From Paenacidovorax caeni (GTDB lineage: Bacteria > Pseudomonadota > Gammaproteobacteria > Burkholderiales > Burkholderiaceae_C), in NCBI RefSeq assembly GCF_001298675.1, contig NZ_CYIG01000011.1:1-64000 (forward strand): a stretch of 64,000 nt of DNA, in the 5' to 3' direction. The number at the start of each line of letters is the position of its first letter. Within the stretch, counting starts at the first letter, position 1. Below the pieces are notes generated by a model. That model was given only the letters and a program-made list of their open reading frames with translations. It was not told where the DNA came from and made no database searches. Shown here in pieces: positions 43,133 to 51,766 of this stretch. The position numbers and the translations under genes were made by a program.

Positions 43133-44710
43133 ATGAACTCTGCCCCGCCGCCGCACCGTGCCGGCCTCCTGCCCCTCAACCCCGACGATCCGCGCCACAT
43201 GGCCTGGCTCACGCTCGGCTTCATCGCGCTGCACCTGCTGCTGTGGACGCTGCTGCCCGCGCTGAGCCACCGCGCACCGCCATGGGACAACATCGAGCAG
43301 TTGGTCTGGTCCCAGTCGCTGCAGTGGGGCTACTACAAGCACCCGCCGGCGCCCACCTGGTGGATGGTTTTCTGGACCGAGCTGCTGGGGCGCCATGTGT
43401 GGGTCACCTTCCTGGCGGCCCAGCTCAGCGTGGCGGGCATGCTGCTGTGCGTGTGGCGCATTGCCCTGGCGGTCACCACGCCGCTGCGCGCCTTCGTCAG
43501 CGTGGTGCTCACGGCGCTGGTGGCGTACCACGGGCTGCGCGGCATCATGGCCAACCACAACACCCTGCAACTGCTGCCGGTGGGGCTGCTGCTGTGGGCG
43601 CTGTTGGGCGCCGTGCGCGCGCCACCGCAAGGGGCCGCGCGCTGGTGGCTGTGGGCCGCCGCCGGGGCCGCGGGCGCGCTGTGCGTGCTGTCCAAATACA
43701 GCGCTCTGGTGTGGTTCGCCGTGGCCGGGCTGTGGCTGCTGCTGGAGCCGCGCATGCGCAGCCTGCGCGCCTGGGGGCCGGTGCTGCTGGGCGCCGCTGT
43801 GTGCCTGGCGCTGCTGGCGCCGCACGTCGCCTGGATGGCGCAGTCGGACTTCGCCACGCTGCGCTATGCCCAGGACTCCTTTGAAAACAGCAGCCCTGAC
43901 AGCGCCGGCCTGCCCGGCTACTGGGCCGACCTGTGGTTCTTCACCACCGCCCAGCTGGGACGCCTGGCGCCCGCGCTGATCGCCCTGGGCGTGCTGCGCT
44001 GGCGGCTGCGCCGCACACCCGCTGCGTCCCTGCCCGCGCCCGATGGCGAGCGCCTGTTCGTCTACCTGCTGGGCACCGGCCCGCTGCTGCTCACGCTGTG
44101 CCTGGGCCTGGGCGGCATGCACCTGGCCTCGTCCTGGGCCACCACCTTCTTCGTGCTCGCGGGCCTGCTGCTGCTGCGCTGGGTGCCCGCCGTAACGCCG
44201 GCACGGCTGCTGGGCGCCACGCTGGCCGTGGGCCTGGCGGCCCAGCTGCTGCTGGCGGGGGGCCTGGCGCTGGGGCGCGGCGTGCTGGTGGACCAGCTGG
44301 GGCGCAACGCCCGCTCCAACTTCCCGGCGCCAGCCATGGCGCACGCGCTGCAGGCGGTCTGGGCCCAGCACGCGCACACGCCGCTGCGCGTGCTGGCCGG
44401 CGAAACCTGGCTGGCGGGCAACCTGTCGATCCACCTGCCGTCGCAGCCTCTGGTGTTCATTGACGCCGAGCCGCGCCACGCCCCCTGGATCGACACCGCC
44501 GCGCTACCGCGCTGCGACCTGCTGGTGGTGGTGGACCGCAGTCCCGACGCGCCCGCACCAAGCGCGCAAACGCTACAGCTCCTGGCACGCGCCAGCACCC
44601 ACGGCCAGCTCAGCGTGCCGTGGACCTCCAAGCCACAAGGGCCGCAACTGACGGTGGACTGGGGCATCGTGCCGGCCACGCAGCCGGGTTGCGAGCAGCA
44701 AAAACCATAG
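43133..44710 (+). CDS. ArnT-like glycosyltransferase (GT39/PMT family)
   Basis: This 525-aa integral membrane protein has about 11 helices. After helix 1, the first periplasmic loop carries the metal and substrate acids (WDNIEQLVWSQSLQWGYYKHPPAPTWW), as in ArnT/RgtA-like lipid-linked sugar transferases. A soluble C-terminal part follows (about 400-525). It would glycosylate lipid A, a polysaccharide or a protein from a polyprenyl-phosphate sugar. It is divergent from exosortase H. The final codons and TAG stop (44708-44710) come from a repeat A copy. Confidence 0.87.
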   Translation: MNSAPPPHRAGLLPLNPDDPRHMAWLTLGFIALHLLLWTLLPALSHRAPPWDNIEQLVWSQSLQWGYYKHPPAPTWWMVFWTELLGRHVWVTFLAAQLSVAGMLLCVWRIALAVTTPLRAFVSVVLTALVAYHGLRGIMANHNTLQLLPVGLLLWALLGAVRAPPQGAARWWLWAAAGAAGALCVLSKYSALVWFAVAGLWLLLEPRMRSLRAWGPVLLGAAVCLALLAPHVAWMAQSDFATLRYAQDSFENSSPDSAGLPGYWADLWFFTTAQLGRLAPALIALGVLRWRLRRTPAASLPAPDGERLFVYLLGTGPLLLTLCLGLGGMHLASSWATTFFVLAGLLLLRWVPAVTPARLLGATLAVGLAAQLLLAGGLALGRGVLVDQLGRNARSNFPAPAMAHALQAVWAQHAHTPLRVLAGETWLAGNLSIHLPSQPLVFIDAEPRHAPWIDTAALPRCDLLVVVDRSPDAPAPSAQTLQLLARASTHGQLSVPWTSKPQGPQLTVDWGIVPATQPGCEQQKP

Positions 44711-44752
44711 CTGCCAGCGCTTGCCAGGCAAGGGTTAGAGCCATTTATCAGC
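44699..44752 (+). repeat. repeat A copy 12, at the 3' end of the glycosyltransferase gene
   Basis: AAAAACCATAGCTGCCAGCG, then CTTGCCAGGCAAGGGTTAGA, then GCC. Here the frame differs from the internal copies: CCA TAG ends the glycosyltransferase. It fills the gap to the converging exonuclease gene. Confidence 0.85.
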
Positions 44753-45400
44753 TTATTCCCCGCCGCACAGCCGGCGCAGCTTGACGAAGGCCAGCGCTGC
44801 CATCACGGCATCGTTGAGCGCGTCGTGCGCGTCGCGCTGCGGCAGGCCGAGGTCGCGCATCAGCGTGTCGAAGCGCAGGTCGATCTCGGGGTTCTGCTGC
44901 TGCAGCGGCGGCATGCGGTGGAATTTGTAGTCGTAGTACATCGCCGAGACCTCGATGCGCTGCTGCGGCAGCCCCATGCCCAGAAGCGGCCGCACGGCGC
45001 GGTTGAGCATGGCCACGTCGAATTCCAGGTAGTAGCCCACCAGCGGGCGGCTGCCGATGAAGCGCATGAGCTGGCGCATGGCCTCATGCAGCGGCAGGCC
45101 GCCGGCCAGGTCGCGCTCGCGCAGGCGGTGGATGCGCACGCTGTCGGCCGTCACGCCCTTTTCCGGGCGCACCAGCAGCTCCAGGCGCTCGCTGGTCAGG
45201 ATGCGCTCGCCCACAATGCGCACCGCGCCAATGGAGACGATTTCGTCGGTGCGCGGGTTCAGGCCCGTGGTCTCGCAGTCCAGCGCCACCCACTCGCCGG
45301 GCGGTGGCGGCTCGAACATGAAGGCGAACTCGGGCTCGCCCAGGTGGTACAGCTTCCATTGGCGGCGCAGGCGCGCCCACCATGCGGCGGCGGCGTTCAT
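44753..45400 (-). CDS. DnaQ-like 3'-5' exonuclease (DEDDh)
   Basis: The 215-aa protein has ExoI ALDCETTGLNPRTDEIVSIGAV, ExoII GYYLEFDVAMLNR and ExoIII DAHDALNDAVMAAL (catalytic His and Asp). It resembles the epsilon subunit of DNA polymerase III but has an N-terminal extension and is not the main proofreading gene by context. It overlaps the stop of the DUF294 gene by four bases (ATGA); the two are commonly paired, suggesting nucleotide or nucleic-acid signalling. Confidence 0.9.
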   Translation of the reverse strand: MNAAAAWWARLRRQWKLYHLGEPEFAFMFEPPPPGEWVALDCETTGLNPRTDEIVSIGAVRIVGERILTSERLELLVRPEKGVTADSVRIHRLRERDLAGGLPLHEAMRQLMRFIGSRPLVGYYLEFDVAMLNRAVRPLLGMGLPQQRIEVSAMYYDYKFHRMPPLQQQNPEIDLRFDTLMRDLGLPQRDAHDALNDAVMAALAFVKLRRLCGGE

Positions 45401-47220
45401 ACCACGTCCAGCCGCAGGCGGTGGTGCAGCACGGCCTTGAAGCGCTTGACCGCCGAGAGCGCGTCCTTGAGCAGGTCGCGCTCCAGCGAGCTCAGGCGCG
45501 CCGGATCGACGTTCCCCGTGACTTCGCGCTTGAGCGCCAGCTCCGCCAGCCCGGCCTGCAGGCGCAGGCCCATGAGGAAGTGCAGGCCCTGCAGCAGCTC
45601 CTGGCCAAGGCCCGCGTCAAGCGTGCCATCGGCCACCAGCGCGGCGATGCGCTCGGCCGTACCGGTCGCCATGACGCGCCGCGCCAGCGCCAGGCTGCGC
45701 ACGCCGTGCACGATGGGGAAGATGCCGGCCTTCTTCAAGTTCACCGGCCCCTCCTCGCCCAGGCCCAGCAGACGGTTCCACCAACCCGCCGGGCTACCGA
45801 AGGCGTCCACGGCCATGGCGAAGCGGGCGATCAGCGGGTCGCTGTCGGTGGCCAGTTGCAGCAGGCGCTGGCGCACCTCGGCCAGCAGCGCGGCGTCGCC
45901 CGCGACGGCGTGGGCGTCCAGGAAGATGGCCAGGTGCATCAGGCTGTCGCCCTCGGGCTGCAGTAGCCAGTCGCGCACGCGCGTGCTCCACTCGCTGACC
46001 GTGCCGCGCCAAGCCGCATTGCGCAGCATGATGCCGCCCTTGCATTCGGGGTAGCCAAAGCAGGTCAGCGCTTCGGAAAAACGCTCGCAGATGTCCTGCA
46101 GGTCGGGCGGCGGCACGTAGCCGTCGCGCAGCATCAGGCCGTTGTCCTGGTCAGTTTTCAGCAGCTGCTCGCCACGCCCCTCGCTGCCCATGACAAACAG
46201 GCAGCTGTTGGCCACCAGCTCGGGCGGGGCGATCATCTGCCAGGCGCGCTCGAACAGGCGCGCATTGAGCTGCTGCACGAGCTGCGCCATCAGCGCCATG
46301 CGCGTGCCGCCGCGGTACAGCACCGACACCAGGCGCGTGACCTGGGCGGCGGCGCGGTCAAGCATCTCCAGGTCGCGTGCCTGTTCGATCTGCACAGAAA
46401 TCAGGTGCGACTGGTTGGCCACGAAGCTGAACAGGTCAAGCGCGCGCAGCAGTCCGAGCACGCGGCCTGCGCCATCGACCACCACCAGGCGATGCACGCG
46501 CGCGCGCAGCAGCAGCGCCATGGCGTCGCCGATGGTGTCGCTGGCACGCACGGTGACCACCGGGTAGGCCGCCAGCTCGCCCACGGACAGGGTGTGCAGC
46601 GAGCGCCCGTCGAGGATGGCGCGCTGCAGCGACGTGGAAGTGAAGATGCCCAGACCCTCAGGTGCGTTTGGCAGCCCCTCCACCAGCACGCTGGTGGTGC
46701 GCTCCTCATGGAACAGGCGCGCCACCGAGACGATGTCGGCCGCCGCATGCACGCGGTGCGCCGGACGCAGATAGGCCTGGTCCACGCGCGCCATCAGCAG
46801 CGACTGCATCTCGTGCTGCTCGGCGCGCTGCGCCAGGGTACTGAGCTTGTGCCCCAGGTCAGAGAACAACAGCGCGCCAAAGGCGGCGTTGCGCGCGATC
46901 AGCTCCTGCACCGTGGCACGCGCGAGCTGGTAGGCCACCAGCTCCTCGGCCACCACGAAACGGCTGCTGACGCGCCCGGCCACCAGGCCACGGCCGTCGA
47001 AACAGTCGTCCGGCCCATAGGTGGCCTGCACTTCCTCGCCCTCGGTTTGGGTGACGTAGCCCTTGATGATGACGAACAGGTGCTCGGGCACGGCCCCCAC
47101 ATCGAGCACCACGGCCCCCTCGGGGTAGTACGCGATGTCCACACTGGCGCGCACCAGCGCCTGCTCGCCGGGGCTCAGGCAGTCGAACGGCGAGGCTGAA
47201 AAGTTGAAAGCATTGGGCAT
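45397..47220 (-). CDS. cNMP-binding / CBS / DUF294 nucleotidyltransferase-like protein
   Basis: The protein has 607 aa. The order is a cyclic-nucleotide-binding-like domain (about 10-130), two CBS domains (about 150-270; AYPVVTVRASDTIGDAMALLLRARVHRLVVVD), a DUF294 nucleotidyltransferase-like domain (about 310-445; GSEGRGEQLLKTDQDNGL, with the G-S...D-x-D metal site) and a C-terminal helical DUF294_C. It probably uses or senses adenine nucleotides; the reaction is unknown. The ATG at 47220 gives MPNAFNFSASPFDCLSPGE. It is coupled to the exonuclease gene downstream. Confidence 0.9.
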   Translation of the reverse strand: MPNAFNFSASPFDCLSPGEQALVRASVDIAYYPEGAVVLDVGAVPEHLFVIIKGYVTQTEGEEVQATYGPDDCFDGRGLVAGRVSSRFVVAEELVAYQLARATVQELIARNAAFGALLFSDLGHKLSTLAQRAEQHEMQSLLMARVDQAYLRPAHRVHAAADIVSVARLFHEERTTSVLVEGLPNAPEGLGIFTSTSLQRAILDGRSLHTLSVGELAAYPVVTVRASDTIGDAMALLLRARVHRLVVVDGAGRVLGLLRALDLFSFVANQSHLISVQIEQARDLEMLDRAAAQVTRLVSVLYRGGTRMALMAQLVQQLNARLFERAWQMIAPPELVANSCLFVMGSEGRGEQLLKTDQDNGLMLRDGYVPPPDLQDICERFSEALTCFGYPECKGGIMLRNAAWRGTVSEWSTRVRDWLLQPEGDSLMHLAIFLDAHAVAGDAALLAEVRQRLLQLATDSDPLIARFAMAVDAFGSPAGWWNRLLGLGEEGPVNLKKAGIFPIVHGVRSLALARRVMATGTAERIAALVADGTLDAGLGQELLQGLHFLMGLRLQAGLAELALKREVTGNVDPARLSSLERDLLKDALSAVKRFKAVLHHRLRLDVV

Positions 47221-47230
47221 GGCGGGGTAT

Positions 47231-47863
47231 TCAACCCCCCAGGCCTTGCTCCACGCTTGCAGCGGCCTCCCAATGCTGCGCGAACCACGCATCGCCCAGC
47301 AGGCTGGCGCGCAGCATGGGCAGGCTGTCGTGGCCCCAGAACAGGCGACCATCGGCCTCGAACGCGGGCACGCCGAACACCCCGCGCGCCGCCGCTGCGT
47401 CGGTGTTGGCACGCAGCAGCTGCTTGGCCTGCTCGGGGTCGCCGCGCAGTTGTTCGGCCAGTGCGGCGCGCAGCGCGTCCAGCCGCGCCGGGTCGAGCGC
47501 ATCGTGCCCGCCCTGCCAAACGTGGCGCAGGATGGCACCCGCCGTAAAGCGGTTGATGCTGCCGTCCTGGCTGCACTCCAGCGCCAGGCGCAGCAGCGGC
47601 AGCGGGTGGAAGGGGTGGCGCGCGGGCATGTCCAGCCCCACGCCGGTGCTATGGCCCAGCCAGGTGGCGTGGCGGTAAGTCCAGGCACGCTTGGGCACGA
47701 TGCCCGCCGGCCCGGGGTTGCCGTGCGCCTTGAGCAACGCTCCCAGCAGCACCGGCCGGTACACCACGCGGTGGCTGATGCCTTCAAGCACCTGTGGCAA
47801 CTGCTCGAACGCCAGCCAGGCGTAGGGAGAGACGAAATCGAGGTAGAAGGTGATTTCTTTCAT
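47231..47863 (-). CDS. DsbA-fold 2-hydroxychromene-2-carboxylate isomerase family protein
   Basis: This 210-aa thioredoxin-like protein of the HCCA isomerase/GST-kappa type begins ITFYLDFVSPYAWLAFEQL, where SPYAW replaces the CxxC of DsbA. GVFGVPAFEADGRLFWGHDSLPML near the C-terminus is a strong family block. In naphthalene degradation the enzyme isomerises 2-hydroxychromene-2-carboxylate using glutathione, but no aromatic pathway genes are nearby, so the real substrate is unknown. The ATG at 47863 starts at the first strand. Confidence 0.9.
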   Translation of the reverse strand: MKEITFYLDFVSPYAWLAFEQLPQVLEGISHRVVYRPVLLGALLKAHGNPGPAGIVPKRAWTYRHATWLGHSTGVGLDMPARHPFHPLPLLRLALECSQDGSINRFTAGAILRHVWQGGHDALDPARLDALRAALAEQLRGDPEQAKQLLRANTDAAAARGVFGVPAFEADGRLFWGHDSLPMLRASLLGDAWFAQHWEAAASVEQGLGG

Positions 47864-47889
47864 CGCGGGGGGCTCCTGGGAGGGGGAAT

Positions 47890-48150
47890 TCATGCCAGGC
47901 CCGGAGGCAACGCGATGCCCGCGCGACACAGGGCCTCGGTCCAGATGCGGCGCCGCTCGCTGTTGCCCGCCCGGGACCAGGCGCGAATATCGTCGAGCGT
48001 GCGAAAGCATCCCTCGCAGTGGCTGCGGTCGGGGCTCATGCGGCACACCGAAACGCAGGGCGAGGGAACGGGCTCTGTGCTTTGCACATCAAATTGGCCT
48101 GCAGCGCTTATCTGGCAAGCGTGAGTAGCTAGCAATTTAGTAGTATTCAT
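47890..48150 (-). CDS. DUF1289 domain protein with repeat-derived N-terminus
   Basis: The protein has 86 aa. The DUF1289 part has PSPCVSVCRM and CEGCFRT, with cysteines at 32, 36, 45 and 48, suggesting a metal or Fe-S site, followed by EIRAWS-like DIRAWSRAGNSERRRIW. Residues 5-23 (KLLATHACQISAAGQFDVQ) are repeat A sequence, so the usual short start has been replaced or extended. The ATG at 48150 is AT-rich in context and starts 4 bases after the YbaK gene ends. An alternative start within the DUF1289 part is not evident. Confidence 0.8.
   Translation of the reverse strand: MNTTKLLATHACQISAAGQFDVQSTEPVPSPCVSVCRMSPDRSHCEGCFRTLDDIRAWSRAGNSERRRIWTEALCRAGIALPPGLA
48080..48140 (-). repeat. repeat A copy 13, at the start of the DUF1289 gene
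   Basis: In reverse orientation: TTGCTAGCTACTCACGCTTG, then CCAGATAAGCGCTGCAGGCC, then AATTTGATG. It is read in sense as L-L-A-T-H-A-C-Q-I-S-A-A-G-Q in the common frame. Confidence 0.85.
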
Positions 48151-48154
48151 GGAT

Positions 48155-48637
48155 TCAAAGCACTTGCACGACATCGGCCAAAGGGGCACCGGTCAGGCCC
48201 TGCAGATCCTGCGGGCGCAACTGGAACACGCCATGCGGATGGCCCGCCGCCGCCCAGATCCAGTCGAAGCGCAGCAGCTCGCGGTCGATCAACGTCACCG
48301 GCGGCGTGGCGTGGGCCACGGGAGATACCCCGCCAATCGAAAAGCCGGTGCGCGCCTTGACGAAGTCGGCGTCGGCACGGCCCGTCTTGCCCACCAGCGC
48401 GGCGACCTTCTTTTCATCCACACGCCGGTCGCCCGAGGTGATGACGAGCACCGCCGCGTCATCGCTCTTGCGCCGGAAGATGATGCTCTTGGCAATCTGG
48501 CCCAGCGCCACGCCCAGCGCGTCGGCCGCCTGCTGCGCGGTGCGCGCGGCACCATCGAGCATCACGGGGGCATGTGGGTGGCCCGCATCCTTCAGCGCGG
48601 CGGCCACGCGCAGGACGCCTTCGGGTAAATCATTCAT
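48155..48637 (-). CDS. YbaK/EbsC family aminoacyl-tRNA deacylase
   Basis: This 160-aa editing-domain protein, related to the INS domain of prolyl-tRNA synthetase, hydrolyses mis-charged tRNA. The family segments are AQQAADALGVALGQIAKSIIFR (with the conserved Lys), VLVITSGDRRVDEKKV, FSIGGVSPVAH and LIDRELLRFDWIWAAAGHPHGVFQL. It starts at 48637 and is divergent from the 7TM-GGDEF gene. Confidence 0.92.
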   Translation of the reverse strand: MNDLPEGVLRVAAALKDAGHPHAPVMLDGAARTAQQAADALGVALGQIAKSIIFRRKSDDAAVLVITSGDRRVDEKKVAALVGKTGRADADFVKARTGFSIGGVSPVAHATPPVTLIDRELLRFDWIWAAAGHPHGVFQLRPQDLQGLTGAPLADVVQVL

Positions 48638-48690
48638 GGCAGGTTTTGTAAAGCGGCGCGGTTACATTGTGAGTCCTCTTACCATTCTCC

Positions 48691-50406
48691 ATGAAGCTGC
48701 TTCGCCTCTACCTGCTGCTGGGCATCCTGCTGAGCCACTGGGCAGCGGCATGGGCTGCGCCCATCGTGCTCGACGCGCACCCGCGCGGGCTGCTGCTCGG
48801 CGAAACCGGCCAGTTGCAGTGGCTCGCCGACGCCAGCGGCACGCTGACGCTGGACGACGTGCGCGCGCCGGCCCAGGCCGCGCGCTTCGTGCCCGCGCCG
48901 CACCCGCAGCCCCGCGGCGGCGGCGCACAGGCCCACTGGTTCAAGGTGGAACTGACGCAGCGCGCGGCCACTGGCGACTGGGTACTCACCACGCACACCA
49001 CGGCGCTCAAGGACGTGCGTTTCTACGGCCCGTTCGACGCCGCCGGCCAGGCGCTGGCGTCGCCAGTGCACACCGGCCTGTCGCAGCCCTTCGCCACCCG
49101 GCCGCTCGGCAGCGAGCGCTACCTGTTGCGCCTGCAGTTGCCTGGCCCCGGCACCTACACCGTCTACGCCCGGCTGCTGAACGAAACCGCCGCCACACTC
49201 GACCTGTCGGTCTGGGACACCGCTGAATACCTGCAGTGGCGCCAGCACAAGCGGCTGTTCGACGGCATTTGCTACGGCATCCTGCTGGCCCTGCTGGTCT
49301 ACAACCTGGTGCTCGCGGCCAGCTTCCGCGACACGACCTACGGCTTCTACATTGGCCAGTGCGCGTTCGCCCTGCTGACGTTGGCCAGCTTCAACGGCCA
49401 CGCGGCCCATTACCTGTGGAGCGACGGGCCTTGGTGGCCTGAGCGCGGCAACGTGGTGCTGCCCAGCCTCTGGCTGCTGCTGGGCACGCTGTTTGCGCGC
49501 AGCTTCCTCGAAACGCACCAGGTGCCGTGGATGGACCGGCTGATGCAGGCCGTTGCTGGGCTGGCGTTGGGCACGGCCCTGCTCGGCCTGGGAGGCCGCT
49601 TTGGTGTGGCGCAGGCGCTGAACGAGCTCCTGGCCAGCACTGGCACGCTGCTGGCCACCGTGGCGGCCGTGGTCACCATGCGGCGCGGCTTCGTTCCCGC
49701 GCGCTGGTACCTGGGCGGCCAGGCCCTGCTGTTCCTGTCGGTGCTGGGCGTGGTGCTGGTCAACTGGCAGGTGATTGATGCGCCGTTCGTGCTGGCCAAC
49801 GGCCTGCAGATCGGCGTGGCGGCGGAAATGGTGGTGTTTGCCATCGCCCTGAGCAGCCGCATCAACAGCCTGCGCGCGTCCCAGGCCATGCTGCGCCTGC
49901 ACGCCGAGCATCTGGCGCAGGCCGCCGCCACCGACCCGCTCACCGGCCTGGCCAACCGCACCGGCCTGGCGCAGAGCGCCACGCGCATGCTGGCCGACGG
50001 CCTGCCCCATGCGCTGATGCTGCTCGACCTGGACCGCTTCAAGCCCATCAACGACCGCTACGGGCACGACGCGGGCGACATGGTGCTGCGCGCCGTGGCC
50101 ACGCGCCTGCAGGCGCAGGTGCGTGCCACCGACGTGGTGGCACGGCTGGGTGGCGACGAGTTTGTGATTCTGCTAGCCGACCCTTTGCCCGACGAGCGCC
50201 TGGCGGCCCTGGCCAAGGACTTGGCCGAGGCCGTGCGCCAGCCGGTGGACTTCCTGGGCCAGGCGCTCACCGTGGGGGTCAGCACGGGCATCGCCCGCAG
50301 CCCCCGGGATGGCCAAACGCTCACGGCGCTGATGCGCAGTGCCGACCAGGCGATGTACCAGGCCAAGCAGACGCGCAGCGGGTATGCGTTTCAGACGGCC
50401 GTCTGA
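48691..50406 (+). CDS. 7TM-DISM sensor diguanylate cyclase
   Basis: The protein has 571 aa. A signal peptide (LLGILLSHWAAAWAAP) precedes a periplasmic 7TMR-DISM extracellular domain (about 25-180). Seven membrane helices follow (about 188-395), including LFDGICYGILLALLVYNLVLA. The GGDEF domain (about 408-565) has an intact active site, RLGGDEFVILL, preceded by LDLDRFKPINDRYGHDAGD. It should make cyclic di-GMP in response to a periplasmic, possibly carbohydrate, ligand. It is the second GGDEF protein of the window. Confidence 0.93.
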   Translation: MKLLRLYLLLGILLSHWAAAWAAPIVLDAHPRGLLLGETGQLQWLADASGTLTLDDVRAPAQAARFVPAPHPQPRGGGAQAHWFKVELTQRAATGDWVLTTHTTALKDVRFYGPFDAAGQALASPVHTGLSQPFATRPLGSERYLLRLQLPGPGTYTVYARLLNETAATLDLSVWDTAEYLQWRQHKRLFDGICYGILLALLVYNLVLAASFRDTTYGFYIGQCAFALLTLASFNGHAAHYLWSDGPWWPERGNVVLPSLWLLLGTLFARSFLETHQVPWMDRLMQAVAGLALGTALLGLGGRFGVAQALNELLASTGTLLATVAAVVTMRRGFVPARWYLGGQALLFLSVLGVVLVNWQVIDAPFVLANGLQIGVAAEMVVFAIALSSRINSLRASQAMLRLHAEHLAQAAATDPLTGLANRTGLAQSATRMLADGLPHALMLLDLDRFKPINDRYGHDAGDMVLRAVATRLQAQVRATDVVARLGGDEFVILLADPLPDERLAALAKDLAEAVRQPVDFLGQALTVGVSTGIARSPRDGQTLTALMRSADQAMYQAKQTRSGYAFQTAV

Positions 50407-50482
50407 CCGGAATCGCTTTACAAACACGAAATATGCGCGCCGCACAATACGGCGGCGCCCCCAACGAATCCGTACCACTTCT

Positions 50483-51751
50483 ATGCACGATGCCGCGCCC
50501 CCTCCGCTGCACCCCCACCCGTCCGCGCGAACGCTCCCTGTCTCCTGGTACCGCCGCAGCACCGGCCGTGCGGCCCTGTGCATGCTGCTCCTCGCGGGCA
50601 CGCTCGGCGCCTGCTCAAAGCAGAGCCCGGCACCCGCCGCCACCGAGGCCGTAGCCGAAGTGGGCGTGGTCACACTGCAGCCGCAGCATCAACAGCTCGA
50701 CACCACGCTCCCTGGGCGCACGCGTGCCTCGCTCAGCGCCGAGGTGCGCCCCCAGGTGTCAGGCATTCTGCAAAAGCGCCTGTTCACCGAGGGTGCGCTG
50801 GTGCGCCAAGGCCAGCCGCTGTACCAGATCGACGATGCCGCGCTACGCGCCACCGAGGCCAGCGCCCAGGCCGCGCTCGCCAAGGCCGAAGCCAGCGCCC
50901 GCACGCTGGAGGCCACGGCCCGGCGCAACGCCGAACTGGTGAAGATCGACGCCATCAGCCAGCAGGTGCATGACGAAAGCCAGGCGGCGGCGGCGCAGGC
51001 GCGCTCCGACGTGGCGGTGGCCCGTGCCAACCTGGAGACAGCGCGCATCAACCTCAAGTACAGCCGCATCGAGGCGCCAATCACGGGCCGCACGGCGCTG
51101 TCTACCGTGACGCCCGGCGCGCTGGTCACGGCCAACCAAGCGAGTGCCTTGACCACCATCGTGCAGCTCGACCCACTGTACGTGGACTTCACGCAGTCAA
51201 GCACCGAACTGCTGCAGCTGCAGCGCGAGATCGCGGCGGGGCGCTACGCCCGGGTGGATGGCGACAAGATTCCCGTACGCATCCGCCTGGACGACGGCAC
51301 CGAGTACGCCCACCAGGGCAAGCTGGCGTTCTCGGGCGTGATCGTCAACGACACCATGGGCACCGTCACGCTGCGCGCCGTCGTCCCCAATCCCAAGGGC
51401 GAACTCATGCCCGGCATGTACGTGCAGGCGCTGCTGCCCACGGCGCTGGCGCCCGACGCGCTGCTGGTGCCCCAGCAGTCGGTGACGCGCGACCTCACAG
51501 GCCGCCCCAGCGTGCTCGTGGTCAAGGCCGGCGACGTGGTCGAAAAGCGCGACGTCACGCTCGACCGCGCCATTGGCAGCCAGTGGCTGGTGCAAGGCGG
51601 CCTGCAGGCCGGCGAGCGCGTGGTGGTGGAGGGCTTCCAGCGCATCAAGCCGGGCAGCCAGGTCAAGCCGGTGGAGGTGGACATGGCCGCCAAAGCCGAG
51701 CGCAAGAGCCCGCCGGGCCAGCCACCGGCGCCCAGCAGCGCGGCGCGCTAA
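50483..51751 (+). CDS. RND efflux periplasmic adaptor, AcrA/MexA type lipoprotein
   Basis: This 422-aa membrane-fusion protein has a lipobox (LLAGTLGACS, lipidated Cys) after an unusually long N-terminal leader. The standard MFP parts follow: PGRTRASLSAEVRPQVSGIL, an alpha-hairpin (about 110-185), IEAPITGRTALSTVTPGALV and the membrane-proximal domain to the end. It links the pump at 51767 to the outer-membrane channel at 54907. The ATG at 50483 is taken because the usual start of such leaders is polar; ATG or other starts nearer the lipobox are possible. No tetR-type regulator is adjacent. Confidence 0.92.
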   Translation: MHDAAPPPLHPHPSARTLPVSWYRRSTGRAALCMLLLAGTLGACSKQSPAPAATEAVAEVGVVTLQPQHQQLDTTLPGRTRASLSAEVRPQVSGILQKRLFTEGALVRQGQPLYQIDDAALRATEASAQAALAKAEASARTLEATARRNAELVKIDAISQQVHDESQAAAAQARSDVAVARANLETARINLKYSRIEAPITGRTALSTVTPGALVTANQASALTTIVQLDPLYVDFTQSSTELLQLQREIAAGRYARVDGDKIPVRIRLDDGTEYAHQGKLAFSGVIVNDTMGTVTLRAVVPNPKGELMPGMYVQALLPTALAPDALLVPQQSVTRDLTGRPSVLVVKAGDVVEKRDVTLDRAIGSQWLVQGGLQAGERVVVEGFQRIKPGSQVKPVEVDMAAKAERKSPPGQPPAPSSAAR

Positions 51752-51766
51752 ACACAAGGCACCGCC

